Shown here one piece after another: positions 28,036-36,943 of a DNA stretch of 64,000 nucleotides. Source of the stretch: Rubripirellula amarantea (GTDB lineage Bacteria; Planctomycetota; Planctomycetia; Pirellulales; Pirellulaceae). The position numbers and the translations under genes are program-made. Location: NCBI RefSeq assembly GCF_007859865.1, contig NZ_SJPI01000003.1:919406-983405 (forward strand). Direction: 5' to 3'. Each line of letters begins with the position of its first letter. The stretch's first letter is position 1. Below the pieces are notes generated by a model that did not search any database, had not been told where the DNA came from, and worked only from the letters and a program-made list of their open reading frames with translations.

Positions 28036-28541
28036 TCGAGATCCTGGTCCTGAAAGAGAAACCGCCCGGCAGCAAGACGCCGGTTCAGGGGGAGACATCG
28101 GCCAGCCCAGACCGATTTCGGCAGCGGGCCGTCGGTCGCAGCGGTCGGCGAAACCTGGCAAGGTTTGCCGGATTTTCCATTCGAAACGGTCAGCGGAACG
28201 ATTACGCCGGCGGCCCCTTTTTCAGTGGACCAAGTCCCAGCAGCCAGCCGACTCAAAGAGGGAGTGGGGGCTGGAGCGGCCACTTTGAGGCCTGTTTGGC
28301 CCAAAGCTGGTCAATTTCAGCTAAAAACCATGAAAAAGCCACCTTGATGCCCATTGCCCCAGACGCGGGCGGGACATTAAACTCCCTGACCCGCCAGAAA
28401 ACGGCGAGCCGCTTCGGCGGTAACCCCGCTTTGGCGGCAACCAGGGGCCAGCAGGATATTCCCTATGGCCAAAACATCATCAGTCCTCGAGATGGGGAGT
28501 CAATTTACGACGATGAATTTAAACCACGATTCGGAGCAGAA
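28036..28541. other. GC-rich region upstream of rpsU
   Basis: About 506 bases without a convincing gene. ORFs on both strands here (for example 27930-28304 minus, and the upstream extension of the rpsU frame from 28296) have low-complexity, Pro/Arg/Gly-rich translations. It should contain the rpsU promoter and leader. Confidence 0.45.
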
Positions 28542-28736
28542 ATGGTCAAGTTAGTAGTTCGCGACCGAGAAACGATTCAAGAAGCCGTCCGTCGTTTCCG
28601 AAAGTTGGTAGAGCGCAGTGGTATCAAGAAAGAGTTGCGCCGTCGCGAGTATTACGAAAAGCCAAGCGAAACCAATCGCCGTGCCCGCCTGCGAGCCGAA
28701 CGCCGCGCACGCCGCACACGAATGCTTAGCCGCTAA
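28542..28736 (+). CDS. rpsU: Small ribosomal subunit protein bS21
   Basis: A 64-residue highly basic protein beginning [19 protein letters not shown] and continuing [21 protein letters not shown] with an Arg-rich tail [13 protein letters not shown], the standard bS21 pattern. bS21 binds the 30S platform near the anti-Shine-Dalgarno region. The frame is open upstream to 28296, but the family always starts with MVxLVVRD-type sequence, which fixes the start at 28542. A tRNA gene follows 79 bp downstream. Confidence 0.95.
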   Translation: MVKLVVRDRETIQEAVRRFRKLVERSGIKKELRRREYYEKPSETNRRARLRAERRARRTRMLSR

Positions 28737-28815
28737 AATTGGGTTGGCTGCAGTCAGGTCCGATAAACGACCCGCTGCTCAACGACCCACAGCCTAAACC
28801 GCAAAACACATTTCC

Positions 28816-29238
<423 letters not shown>

Positions 29239-29694
29239 GTGATGCACTTCTCGGTCGATCTTGATAGCGACAAGCAGCAATTAAACAGTAAATTTGAAAT
29301 GGAAGATCAGCTTCGCCATTACACGAACAAGCTTGCCTATGAGATTGATTCGTGGGATTTGAAAGTCGCCTTAGAAGCGAAGGAAAAGGTCGTGGTCGTT
29401 GACACTCGATCACCAGACGCCTTCGCCCAGGAACACATTCCTGGAGCGATCAATATTCCGCATCGAACGATGTCAGGGTCAACAACTTCACAAATCGACC
29501 GCGAGTTTCTGGTCATCACCTATTGCGATGGCATCGGCTGCAACGCTTCTACCAAAGGTGCTTTAGCAATGTTGAAACTTGGGTTTCATGTTAAGGAATT
29601 ACTCGGCGGTTTTGATTGGTGGAAACGCGATGGCCACGCCACGGCTGGACGCCTTTCATCAGACGAAACCAATGAAAGCTGCGGTTGTCAGTAA
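29239..29694 (+). CDS. Rhodanese-like domain protein
   Basis: Up to 151 residues from GTG/ATG at 29239/29242; the ATG at 29299 (MEDQLRHYTNKLAYEID) is also possible. Single rhodanese domain: KVVVVDTRSPDAFAQEHIPGAINIP, then the active-site loop YCDGIGCNAS, with the presumed catalytic Cys in that loop, and LLGGFDWWKRDGH at the end. These proteins move sulfane sulfur or act as Cys-based switches. The loop differs from the common CxxGxRS form: the residue order after Cys is DGIGCN, typical of single-domain variants with N/S-containing loops. No operon partner. Confidence 0.85.
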   Translation: MMHFSVDLDSDKQQLNSKFEMEDQLRHYTNKLAYEIDSWDLKVALEAKEKVVVVDTRSPDAFAQEHIPGAINIPHRTMSGSTTSQIDREFLVITYCDGIGCNASTKGALAMLKLGFHVKELLGGFDWWKRDGHATAGRLSSDETNESCGCQ

Positions 29695-29751
29695 CAACGG
29701 TAATTCCCGCCACTGCAAGCGGTCCTCAAAAGCAGCTCCTATGCGGCGATA

Positions 29752-30330
29752 CTACTTTCCCGCATCGCCTGAGTCACCGTTTGAACGGCGTGTCACCGTT
29801 CCTTTCATGAACGTGACCCAATTCCCATCGTCATCCATCACTTCAGATGTGGACGTGAGCGTATCGGGGGTGTTGAATTCGTAGCTGTCACGGAACTTCG
29901 TCGTTTTCCCTTCCGCCATGACATTCGGACCCTCCGCGATCAGGACTAGCTTTTTGCCAGACGCTTCAACATCGCCCTCATAATGCCACATGTAGTTCAT
30001 CATCGAATCGATCCAGGTGCCGACGTATCGTTTCCGATCGGAATCGAATCCGATAGTCAAGATTGCGTTGAACTTGGTTCCGTCCATGTCGCCAGAAATT
30101 TCGTTGACGATCCAAAACTCACCCAACATGCGCGAGTCCATGGTGCCCGTGCACTGCATCGCGGGTTGTTCGCCCGAAGCGATGGTGCGAGAGGACGAGG
30201 TCCACTGCCCGACAAACTGCTTCAACCACTGATGTTGCGGTTCAGGATTGGGGAAGTCCGGTTCCTGAGCTTGACTGAGCGAGATACACAGCAGTGCCAA
30301 CATGGCGACCGATAGGAAATTCTTAATCAT
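29752..30330 (-). CDS. DUF1579 family secreted protein
   Basis: About 192 residues from ATG at 30330, with a signal peptide (MIKNFLSVAMLALLCISLSQAQ). The mature domain starts EPQHQWLKQFVGQWTSSSR and continues with MDSRMLGEFWIVNEISG, ILTIGFDSDRKRYVGTWIDSMM and MEGKTTKFRDSYEF-type strands: the lipocalin-like DUF1579 fold. A cytoplasmic paralogue without a signal peptide is at 33354-33827 in the same island. Function unknown; the fold suggests small-molecule binding. Confidence 0.88.
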   Translation of the reverse strand: MIKNFLSVAMLALLCISLSQAQEPDFPNPEPQHQWLKQFVGQWTSSSRTIASGEQPAMQCTGTMDSRMLGEFWIVNEISGDMDGTKFNAILTIGFDSDRKRYVGTWIDSMMNYMWHYEGDVEASGKKLVLIAEGPNVMAEGKTTKFRDSYEFNTPDTLTSTSEVMDDDGNWVTFMKGTVTRRSNGDSGDAGK

Positions 30331-30447
30331 GGTGGATCCTGAATTGGAACGATTGAAGGTGATGTGCACCAATCTGCATCAGCAGACTAGCTATCGAACA
30401 CGATAGAACAGCACGCGGTTGTTGGCTTGGCCTTCCTTATCTTGGTC

Positions 30448-30825
30448 TTAGCTCATTGAGTGCAGTCCGATCACGTTGCCTTCGGTATCGATAGCCAACA
30501 CCATAAATCCATACTGACCGATTGGTGTCTTCGGCTTTTGAATTTTACCACCGGCTGATTCGATACGTGACGCTTCGGTAGCGCAATCGTTGCATGAGAA
30601 GTAAACAATCGTTCCATTGCCGCTCGGTGAGCAATCCGACATTTTCACAATTGCCCCCGGGGCACCACCCGCGTTCATGTCACTCGGAAAACCGTATAAC
30701 TCCACGTCGGGAACCGGCGAATCCATTTTGTTTAGTTCAACCGCAAACACGGTTTCGTAAAACCGCTTGGCCCGATCAAGGTCGTGCACATAGATTTCAA
30801 ACCAACCCACTGGGTTCTGATTCAT
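30448..30825 (-). CDS. VOC family (glyoxalase-like) protein
   Basis: A 125-residue protein with two beta-alpha-beta-beta-beta modules: VGWFEIYVHDLDRAKRFYETVF and NGTIVYFSCNDCATEASRIESAGGKI, ending GQYGFMVLAIDTEGNVIGLHS. These are the metal-binding positions of VOC proteins, related to glyoxalases, dioxygenases and resistance proteins. It is the first of a run of minus-strand genes for YciI, DoxX-like, VOC fusion and SRPBCC proteins. Substrate unknown. Confidence 0.88.
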   Translation of the reverse strand: MNQNPVGWFEIYVHDLDRAKRFYETVFAVELNKMDSPVPDVELYGFPSDMNAGGAPGAIVKMSDCSPSGNGTIVYFSCNDCATEASRIESAGGKIQKPKTPIGQYGFMVLAIDTEGNVIGLHSMS

Positions 30826-30878
30826 GGTCTTGCTTCCTTTGTTAATTGTCTTGGAAGAATGTTTTCAATGAAGATCAA

Positions 30879-31253
30879 TCAATTCCTGAGCTTCAGAGGT
30901 TCTTCTTTTATCTCGGGCAATGGAAACAGAGGGCGAATTTCGACAGTGCCTTTTTTGGCGGGTGGTAGTCGCGAGGCGATGGCGATCGCTTCGTCAAGGT
31001 TATCCACGTCGATGAGGTAATAGCCGCCAAGCTGTTCCGTCGTTTCAGCAAACGGACCGTCGGTAATCTGTCGTTGATTCTCTCGAACCCTGATGCTGGT
31101 GGCGGTAGTAATCGAGTGCAAAGGAGCGGAGGAAATCAATTTGCCTTGTTCTTGAAGTTCTTGGCTGATTCCCATCGACTCGATCATGCACGCTGTGCGT
31201 TCGTCGTCCGTCCAGCAACTCTCTGCACCATAAATCAACAGCATGTATTTCAT
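30879..31253 (-). CDS. YciI / DGPF-domain protein
   Basis: A 124-residue ferredoxin-like alpha-beta barrel protein. It begins MKYMLLIYGAESCW, carries the signature QRQITDGPFAETTEQLGGYYLIDVDNLDEA, whose TDGPFAE core is diagnostic, and ends EIRPLFPLPE. The start overlaps the end of the DoxX-like gene by 4 bp (ATGA type), so both are one operon. Such DGPF proteins are usually linked to ECF42-type sigma factors; none is next to it here. Confidence 0.9.
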   Translation of the reverse strand: MKYMLLIYGAESCWTDDERTACMIESMGISQELQEQGKLISSAPLHSITTATSIRVRENQRQITDGPFAETTEQLGGYYLIDVDNLDEAIAIASRLPPAKKGTVEIRPLFPLPEIKEEPLKLRN

Positions 31254-31654
31254 ACGTGAGTCTCCGATAAATCAACTTTGTTGGTACCGATCGCGAGCCG
31301 AAACACTTCCGGCACGCGAAGCCCGAGTGCGATCCATGCGACGATGCCCAGGATAATTGGAAAAAAGAACGGGTCGCCGACGCGGACATGAGTCGCCGTT
31401 GCACCACCCAGGTAGGCCGAAATTAAAATCGCACCGATGAAAGCAGTCCGTGGGATTAAGAACAGGATTACCACGATCACCTCAACGATACCGATCGTGA
31501 CCATGACATCTTCTGACCACCCCAGTTGCGCAAACATTTCGGCCTTGCCCTCCCACTGAGTGAACTTCCCTGACGCACTTAGGACGCCCATAAAGACGGC
31601 GACGAGAGCACTGAGTACCCACCCAACCATTCTCGATTTCTTTGATCCACTCAT
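31250..31654 (-). CDS. DoxX-like membrane protein
   Basis: About 134 residues from ATG at 31654; the frame extends to 31693. Four membrane segments: WVLSALVAVFMGVLSASGKF, VMVTIGIVEVIVVILFLIP, FIGAILISAYLGGATATHVR and FFFPIILGIVAWIALGLRV. The pattern PxTAFIGAILISAYLGGATATHVR is typical of DoxX-like family proteins. It is translationally coupled to the YciI gene that follows. No catalytic function is known for this subgroup. Confidence 0.88.
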   Translation of the reverse strand: MSGSKKSRMVGWVLSALVAVFMGVLSASGKFTQWEGKAEMFAQLGWSEDVMVTIGIVEVIVVILFLIPRTAFIGAILISAYLGGATATHVRVGDPFFFPIILGIVAWIALGLRVPEVFRLAIGTNKVDLSETHV

Positions 31655-31709
31655 TTCGTTTCCAATTTGTTTGAACGTGATTAATCGTCTCAATCGACAA
31701 TCTATGCGG

Positions 31710-32555
31710 TCACGATGTTACCTCGGGCACCATCACCATCCAGCCCACGCCAAAACGGTCGGTCACCATGCCAAAGCGCGGTGACCAAAAGGTTTCTGCG
31801 AGCGGCATATCGACGCTTCCACCTTCGGCAAGTGCATCAAAGGCCGCGTCTGCGGCCTTTTCGGTCGCGATCGCGAGAGTCAATCGAAAGCCGGACATGG
31901 TCGTCTTTGCACCGCATCCGTCGGAGGCCATCAATGTCATTTGCCCAACCTTGAAGGACGCGTGCATGATGTTGTGCTCAAAACCGGCTTGCAATATGTC
32001 CTCTGGCAATGGATCCGGAGATTGATCGAATCGCATCTTTGTAACGACGACCGCGCCCAGTGCTTGCTCGTAGAACGAGAGTGCCTCCTCGCACCGACCG
32101 CCGAAAAACAAGTACGGCTGCACTGTCGCGTTCTGCAGGGATTGAACCTGAGCAAATGCCTGCTCACGAGCTCGTATTGCCCCTTCGGTATCGTTGTCGA
32201 CAAAGTCATCCATCTCGTAAAGTGGGCGAATTTCAATGTCGGATTCCTCGGGCATCGGATTAGGACATCGTTGCACCCATTCGACCGCTTCCTGCATCGA
32301 CGCGACCTCCCAAATCCAAAATCCAGCGATCAGCTCTTTGGTTTCCGCAAAAGGTCCGTCCGTTACCGTGCGCTGATTGCCTTGAAAGTGCACCCGCTTG
32401 GCTTCGGAACTTGGCTTAAGTCCATCGCCCGATTTCATGATACCCGCTTTGATCAATTCTTCGTTGTATTGACTCATCGCGGTGAGCAATTGCTCGCTAG
32501 GCAATACCCCGTCTTCCGAACTCTTCGTCGCTTTGACTATCACCATGACTCTCAT
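31710..32555 (-). CDS. YciI-VOC (PhnB-like) fusion protein
   Basis: A 281-residue two-domain protein. Residues 1-130 are a YciI/DGPF domain (MRVMVIVKATKSSEDG, then NQRTVTDGPFAETKELIAGFWIWEV and EIRPLYEMDDF). Residues about 150-281 are a PhnB-type VOC domain (VQPYLFFGGRCEEALSFYEQALG, FRLTLAIATEKAADAAFDALAEGG, FWSPRFGMVTDRFGVGWMVM). Each domain has separate single-domain homologues in the same island (30879 and 30448). The fusion suggests that the two folds act in one pathway. 55 bp upstream of the DoxX-like gene in the same direction. Confidence 0.9.
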   Translation of the reverse strand: MRVMVIVKATKSSEDGVLPSEQLLTAMSQYNEELIKAGIMKSGDGLKPSSEAKRVHFQGNQRTVTDGPFAETKELIAGFWIWEVASMQEAVEWVQRCPNPMPEESDIEIRPLYEMDDFVDNDTEGAIRAREQAFAQVQSLQNATVQPYLFFGGRCEEALSFYEQALGAVVVTKMRFDQSPDPLPEDILQAGFEHNIMHASFKVGQMTLMASDGCGAKTTMSGFRLTLAIATEKAADAAFDALAEGGSVDMPLAETFWSPRFGMVTDRFGVGWMVMVPEVTS

Positions 32556-32652
32556 TGGCTTCCCTCATCGTTGTATTAGTTGAAGTATTGGTTTGTGTTT
32601 CTGTTTGCAGACTTGCCAAGCAGTCAGTACTAATGCTGTGACCTGATCGTGC

Positions 32653-33108
32653 TTACGCACCGTCTGGGATTTCGGGCTCAACAAGATTGGCGAGCTGCGT
32701 TAGAGATTCTTGCCAGCCCAAATAACAAGCGTCGGTTGGAATCGCATCGGGGATTCCTTCTTGGACAATGGTTAAGCTCGTTCCGCACGAAGCCGCGTCA
32801 AAAGTGATCGTGACGCTTATTTCGCCCGACAGATTGGGATCTTCGAAAACGTCGGTGTGTCGTATCCGTTCGTGCGGCACCAGTTCAACGTACTTGACCG
32901 AGAAGAAGTGAGAACTACCGGACCCAAAGTTGGTAAAGGACATGCGGTATCCGCCACCCACGACCGCGTCCATCTCGTGAACTTCGCCGATGAAACCAAA
33001 AGGTGGCAACCATCTTTCCAGTGCTTTCACCTCGACGAACGCACGGTAGACCCGTTCCGCAGGGGCTCGCAAAATTCGATGAAGTCGAACGGAGTTGTTT
33101 GTTTCGGG
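32653..33108 (-). CDS. SRPBCC (AHSA1-type) protein
   Basis: About 151 residues from ATG at 33108; the frame is open to 33192 but the family start MPETNNSVRLHRILRAPAERVYRAF fits the internal ATG. Further pattern: ALERWLPPFGFIGEVHEMDAVVGGGYRMSF, FSVKYVELVPHERIRHTD and the C-terminal helix GWQESLTQLANLVE. This is the activator-of-Hsp90 (AHSA1)-like START fold, which encloses a hydrophobic ligand. It is 97 bp upstream of the YciI-VOC fusion, same strand. Confidence 0.9.
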   Translation of the reverse strand, partial: PETNNSVRLHRILRAPAERVYRAFVEVKALERWLPPFGFIGEVHEMDAVVGGGYRMSFTNFGSGSSHFFSVKYVELVPHERIRHTDVFEDPNLSGEISVTITFDAASCGTSLTIVQEGIPDAIPTDACYLGWQESLTQLANLVEPEIPDGA

Positions 33109-33353
33109 CATTACCTTAGTCCTCTTTGCGTATTGTTTAACTTCGGGGCTAATCGAACTAGAACCTGAACCCGAGCAGAATGCTGAACGCAATCGAGACG
33201 TTGATTTCCGATTTTCGCACCTTAATCCTTAGATCAATCGAGCATTTGCAATGCTCGTGAAAGTGGCGTGATTGTCTGAACTAAGAAATAGTCGATTGGA
33301 AGTTCCACCCATCGACATTCGCCGTGTGGAAAATCCTAAAGTTCTTTCGTCCC

Positions 33354-33827
33354 TTAAACCCGTTCGTGTTTTCCGTTCATGAACGTTATCCAAGCGCCAT
33401 CGTCACCCTGCATCTCGCTGATCAGTAACCAACTATCTTTTCCCGTGATCTTGATGGTGTCGCGGTACTTTGCGGTACCGGTACCATCAAACGTTGGACC
33501 TTCTGAATCTAGAGGCAGCGTTTTTCCATCGGCATCGAGGACGCCGCGGTAAGGCCACATGTTGGCCATCATTGAACCGACAAACGTTCCGACATATTGA
33601 TGTTGGGCGGGATCATATCCCAGTGTCATGATCGACGACCATGCTCCTCCTTCGGCCGACTCGCCGCTGCTTTCGCAGATCAACCACATGCCACCGAGCG
33701 ACCGGCATGTCATCTTTCCGTGCGTTGCAGACGAATTGCCATCAGGCATTTTGCAATCATGCTCAAACGTCCAGTCTCCGATGAGTTGGTCGAGCCATTG
33801 GTGTTCAGATTGAGGCTTTGCGAACAT
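33354..33827 (-). CDS. DUF1579 family protein (cytoplasmic paralogue)
   Basis: A 157-residue protein without signal peptide: MFAKPQSEHQWLDQLIGDWTFEHDC, CRSLGGMWLICESSGES, IMTLGYDPAQHQYVGTFVGSMM and a closing DGAWITFMNGKH. It is the same family as 29752-30330 but lacks the signal peptide, so the two probably act in different compartments. It is 245 bp from the SRPBCC gene and divergent from the SRPBCC/ArsR pair. Confidence 0.9.
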   Translation of the reverse strand: MFAKPQSEHQWLDQLIGDWTFEHDCKMPDGNSSATHGKMTCRSLGGMWLICESSGESAEGGAWSSIMTLGYDPAQHQYVGTFVGSMMANMWPYRGVLDADGKTLPLDSEGPTFDGTGTAKYRDTIKITGKDSWLLISEMQGDDGAWITFMNGKHERV

Positions 33828-34018
33828 CGTGTTTTCTCACTTTTGTTACATGGATGAATGGACCGTCACGGACTTCCCATGAAGCTCAATAGTTAGTCGA
33901 CTCAGAAGGAGCGAAATCGACATCGCTCTAAAACTTTTGCGTTTGACAGAATAAGATTTGCGGGACTAACATGCAACCACAATGTTGCACATCCAGCACG
34001 CTTCACCCTGGTGAGAAA

Positions 34019-34480
34019 ATGAACGCCAACACCGATCGAATCGAAAAGGAAATCCAAATTGCCGCTCCGGTTCAACGGGTGTGGACGGCGATAACCGACC
34101 ATGTCCAATTTAGCCAATGGTTCCGCGTAAACTTGGAGAGCCCCTTTCGGGTTGGCCAAACGACCGCAGGCCAGATCACGTACCCTGGTTATGAACATGT
34201 ACGCATGGAAGTGATCACCACCGCCATTGAACCGACGAGCTACTTCGCGTTTCGCTGGCATCCTTACGCGGTCGAAACCGACGTGGATTACTCGAACGAA
34301 ACGCCAACCCTGGTGGAATTTCGCCTAGAGCCGAAGAACGCAGGAACCCGTGTAACGGTTACCGAATCTGGGTTTGATGCGTTACCGGCATCCCGGAAAG
34401 ACGAAGCTTTTCGAATGAACGATGGCGGTTGGTCGGCCCAGATTCAAAACATCGCTCAGTACGTAGAAACTCATGCCTAG
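34019..34480 (+). CDS. SRPBCC protein paired with ArsR regulator
   Basis: About 153 residues from ATG at 34019. It begins MNANTDRIEKEIQIAAPVQRVWTAITD and shows WFRVNLESPFRVG, VDYSNETPTLVEFRLEP and the C-terminal helix RMNDGGWSAQIQNIAQYV, the AHSA1/SRPBCC pattern. Its end overlaps the ArsR gene by 8 bp, a common SRPBCC-ArsR arrangement in which the regulator controls the pair. Divergent from the DUF1579 gene. Confidence 0.9.
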   Translation: MNANTDRIEKEIQIAAPVQRVWTAITDHVQFSQWFRVNLESPFRVGQTTAGQITYPGYEHVRMEVITTAIEPTSYFAFRWHPYAVETDVDYSNETPTLVEFRLEPKNAGTRVTVTESGFDALPASRKDEAFRMNDGGWSAQIQNIAQYVETHA

Positions 34481-34811
34481 CACCTTGCAACATAGCCTTC
34501 CCGAACAGGCTCCACTTTTTGCCGCTTTAGGAGACACCACGCGTCTATCGCTGCTGTTAACGCTATCGCAAGGTGAACCGCAATCCGTAACGACACTTGC
34601 TGAAAACACGTCGTTGACTCGGCAAGCAGTTCGCAAGCACCTACACGTTCTCGAGGATGTCGGAATGGTGCACGGAGTCAAACAAGGACGTGAAAACTTG
34701 TTTCGTTACGATCCTAACCCGGTCAAAGAACTTCAGGCTTCACTTGACGGCATCGCGAAACAGTGGGATGACGCACTGCTTCGACTAAAGAGCTTTGTCG
34801 AAGAAACGTAA
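34473..34811 (+). CDS. ArsR-family transcriptional regulator
   Basis: A 112-residue winged helix protein: PLFAALGDTTRLSLLLTLSQGEPQSVTTLAENTSLTRQAVRKHLHVLEDVGMVHGVKQGRENLFRYD. The recognition helix is TRQAVRKHLHVLE. The Cys-rich metal-binding motif of ArsR/SmtB (ELCVCD in the alpha3 helix) is absent, so it is probably not a metal sensor. Translationally coupled to the SRPBCC gene. Probable regulator of this pair and possibly of the neighbouring minus-strand island. Confidence 0.92.
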   Translation: MPSTLQHSLPEQAPLFAALGDTTRLSLLLTLSQGEPQSVTTLAENTSLTRQAVRKHLHVLEDVGMVHGVKQGRENLFRYDPNPVKELQASLDGIAKQWDDALLRLKSFVEET

Positions 34812-34907
34812 CGCACGGGGTCAACGCATCACCGCCGATTGGTCTGTACGCTGCATTTGCGGGACGGTGAGCTGAACCAAACGCAGCGGCTGTTGACTGA
34901 AGTTTTC

Positions 34908-35708
34908 TTAAGTAGTCACACCCAGGCCGTCGGGCAGCTTTCCTTCAGCTACCTCGTCATCCCATTCATCCATTAGCGGCCAACTGTCCGCAAGCGTTCC
35001 GAAGTCGGCCATCTTCAGATATCCACGAACACGATCAATCGTTTTGTTCATGAAGTCGCTATCGTTCTTGAACATAGGACCATGGCTGGGGGCAAGCCAT
35101 TTGACATCACTGTCACGGATTCGTTCGAGTGATTTCACGAATGCTTTAATATCGCTGCCATGGTGGGCGTCGATCGCGCCGATGCAACCGTCTCGGTAGA
35201 TGTTGTCGCCGCTGAGAAGAACGTCACCAATCCGAAAGGCAAGTTGGCTATCGGTATGTCCAGGTGTGTGCCAAACCTCGATTTCAAGCTCGCCGACTTT
35301 AATGATGTCGCCGTCATTGACCTGATGGTCAATCTTAACCTTCGGCATCGCCATCTTCAGATTCTGGGCTTCGATCTCAGCGAGCGTGACCAAGGTGTCG
35401 CCTTCCTCAAGCGGGCGGACTGCGTTGGGGTGCGAAGTCACGGTTGTCTTAAGAAGCTGCTTTGCCTTCGCGAGCCCTTGGATGTGGTCGACGTCGGCAT
35501 GGGTGGCGACAAGAGTCTTGCAACGCGAAAGTGGAAAATCTATTTGACGGATGACTTCGATATAGTCCTCGACGGTTTCTTCGTAGCCAATATCGATAAG
35601 CACCCATTCATCGGCATCGTGTACCAAATAGACGTTGCAACCGAGCACCTCGCCCGCCTGGAAGTTGAGTTCGATGATGCCGGGAAAGATCGGTTTGCGA
35701 GCGAGCAT
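34908..35708 (-). CDS. MBL-fold metallo-hydrolase
   Basis: About 266 residues from ATG at 35708; the frame extends to 35798 but that part is unlike the family. Metal-binding motifs: THADVDHIQG (HxDxDH), HTPGHTDSQ, SGDNIYRDG and a late APSHGP His. This is the standard two-metal glyoxalase II-like / MBL hydrolase. No signal peptide. The gene stands alone between a plus-strand ArsR and a minus-strand epimerase. Substrate not predictable. Confidence 0.92.
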   Translation of the reverse strand: MLARKPIFPGIIELNFQAGEVLGCNVYLVHDADEWVLIDIGYEETVEDYIEVIRQIDFPLSRCKTLVATHADVDHIQGLAKAKQLLKTTVTSHPNAVRPLEEGDTLVTLAEIEAQNLKMAMPKVKIDHQVNDGDIIKVGELEIEVWHTPGHTDSQLAFRIGDVLLSGDNIYRDGCIGAIDAHHGSDIKAFVKSLERIRDSDVKWLAPSHGPMFKNDSDFMNKTIDRVRGYLKMADFGTLADSWPLMDEWDDEVAEGKLPDGLGVTT

Positions 35709-36037
35709 GATAAGCGTAGTTTTGAGTCGAGAAGAGATAGCAAAATTGTAGATTCCCAGTGCTGATTCTTGAACAGGGCAGAATTCACAGCAATACAACG
35801 TTTTTTACACGATTCCGTGTCAACACCTTGCTAATGCGGACCCGATCGCTGACCGAGGAGGCTCTCAGATGAATCTTTGAAAGATCGCAATTGATTCGAT
35901 ACATCGTACCGCTCCCCCCTAAAAGTGCGGAGTTCGTGTCCAAGTGAATTACTCGATCGTGTGAGGTGTCCGATCCGCTACTAGAGGTGCAGCCGGTTAT
36001 CTCGAATTCCAAATTGTCTTGAATTTCCAAGCCGTAA
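35709..36037. other. Intergenic region
   Basis: About 330 bases between two minus-strand genes. The ORF at 35785-36030 (minus) is Ser-rich and not protein-like in composition; I do not call it. No terminator-like hairpin seen. Confidence 0.4.
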
Positions 36038-36943
36038 CTAAGTCCCCGTCAACACAGTCCTCGCCAACACATCGATGAGCCCCTCACGGTAGGTCGGATA
36101 TGTCAGGCTGCTCACAAGGTCGCGTTTCATACGACGATTCCAGATGCGTTTGTTAGATTCAGATCGAAATCGCACCGGCGCATCGTCGCTAGGTTGAATA
36201 AATTTTGGTGGGGGAGCGTGATAATAGTGAGCGATCGCTTCGTAGAATTCACTTCGTACCACAGGACAATCATCGCTGACCACAAACGTTTTAGAGTCGC
36301 CGGTGTCGCATGTCTCTGCGTATCGCCATCCCGATCGCACGGCTAGAGCAGCATCGTCGACGTGAATCAAGTTCAAGTATCCTTCCGAAGGCGAAGCGAT
36401 TGGGTGTCCGGCACGAACATCGGCGGCACGAGGAATTCGCCCTGGTCCATAGATACCCGATAAACGAAGAATCACGTAACGCCCAGCTTTGCCTGACCGT
36501 GTACGGCGATCTCTTAACAATGACTCTGCTCTTAGATGAGCCTTTCCGCCATCGCGCTGGGGTCGCGTCGGTGAGCTTTCATCGACCCATTGGCCGCCAC
36601 CTTGGTGATACACGCCCGTAGTGCTGATGTAACACAGGCTGGTCGTTGCGGGCACGTAGCGAAGCAATCGCGAGAGTCCGACGACCATGGACGTTTCGCG
36701 ATCGACATTAGATCCGCGGTCATAACTGACTGCGATCAAGATACGATCAACGGTTGGCAGATTCCTGCAATCGCTCGCGATGTTCCAGTCCAACTTCACG
36801 GGGATGTGACCGGCGTCCGCGATGGCCTCAAACTTGTCGGTGGAACGCGTGGTTGCAAATACATGATCGCCTTGGTCTCGACATAATTTGGCGACTCGCT
36901 GGCCCAGATAGCCATAACCTACAATGAGCGTTCGAATGACCAT
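36038..36943 (-). CDS. NAD-dependent epimerase/dehydratase family protein (YeeZ-like)
   Basis: About 301 residues from ATG at 36943, where the Rossmann motif begins MVIRTLIVGYGYLGQRVAKL. Other signatures: YISTTGVYHQGGGQWVDESSP (the YxxxK-type region with a TTGVY motif), LRLSGIYGPGR and NLIHVDDAALAV. This matches the short epimerase-like YeeZ group, whose substrate is unknown. The last ten codons form a 15-bp tandem repeat (VLART/VLTGT) reaching the stop. Confidence 0.88.
   Translation of the reverse strand: MVIRTLIVGYGYLGQRVAKLCRDQGDHVFATTRSTDKFEAIADAGHIPVKLDWNIASDCRNLPTVDRILIAVSYDRGSNVDRETSMVVGLSRLLRYVPATTSLCYISTTGVYHQGGGQWVDESSPTRPQRDGGKAHLRAESLLRDRRTRSGKAGRYVILRLSGIYGPGRIPRAADVRAGHPIASPSEGYLNLIHVDDAALAVRSGWRYAETCDTGDSKTFVVSDDCPVVRSEFYEAIAHYYHAPPPKFIQPSDDAPVRFRSESNKRIWNRRMKRDLVSSLTYPTYREGLIDVLARTVLTGT
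36041..36070. repeat. 15-bp tandem repeat at the 3' end of the epimerase gene
   Basis: AGTCCCCGTCAACAC (36041-36055) is followed by AGTCCTCGCCAACAC (36056-36070), two mismatches in 15. Read on the minus strand it encodes VLART-VLTGT directly before the TAG stop, so it is an in-frame 5-codon duplication. Confidence 0.7.

Noticed and set aside
28296..28541. Upstream in-frame extension of rpsU
   Set aside because: The bS21 family start is at 28542; the extension is low complexity and not conserved in kind.
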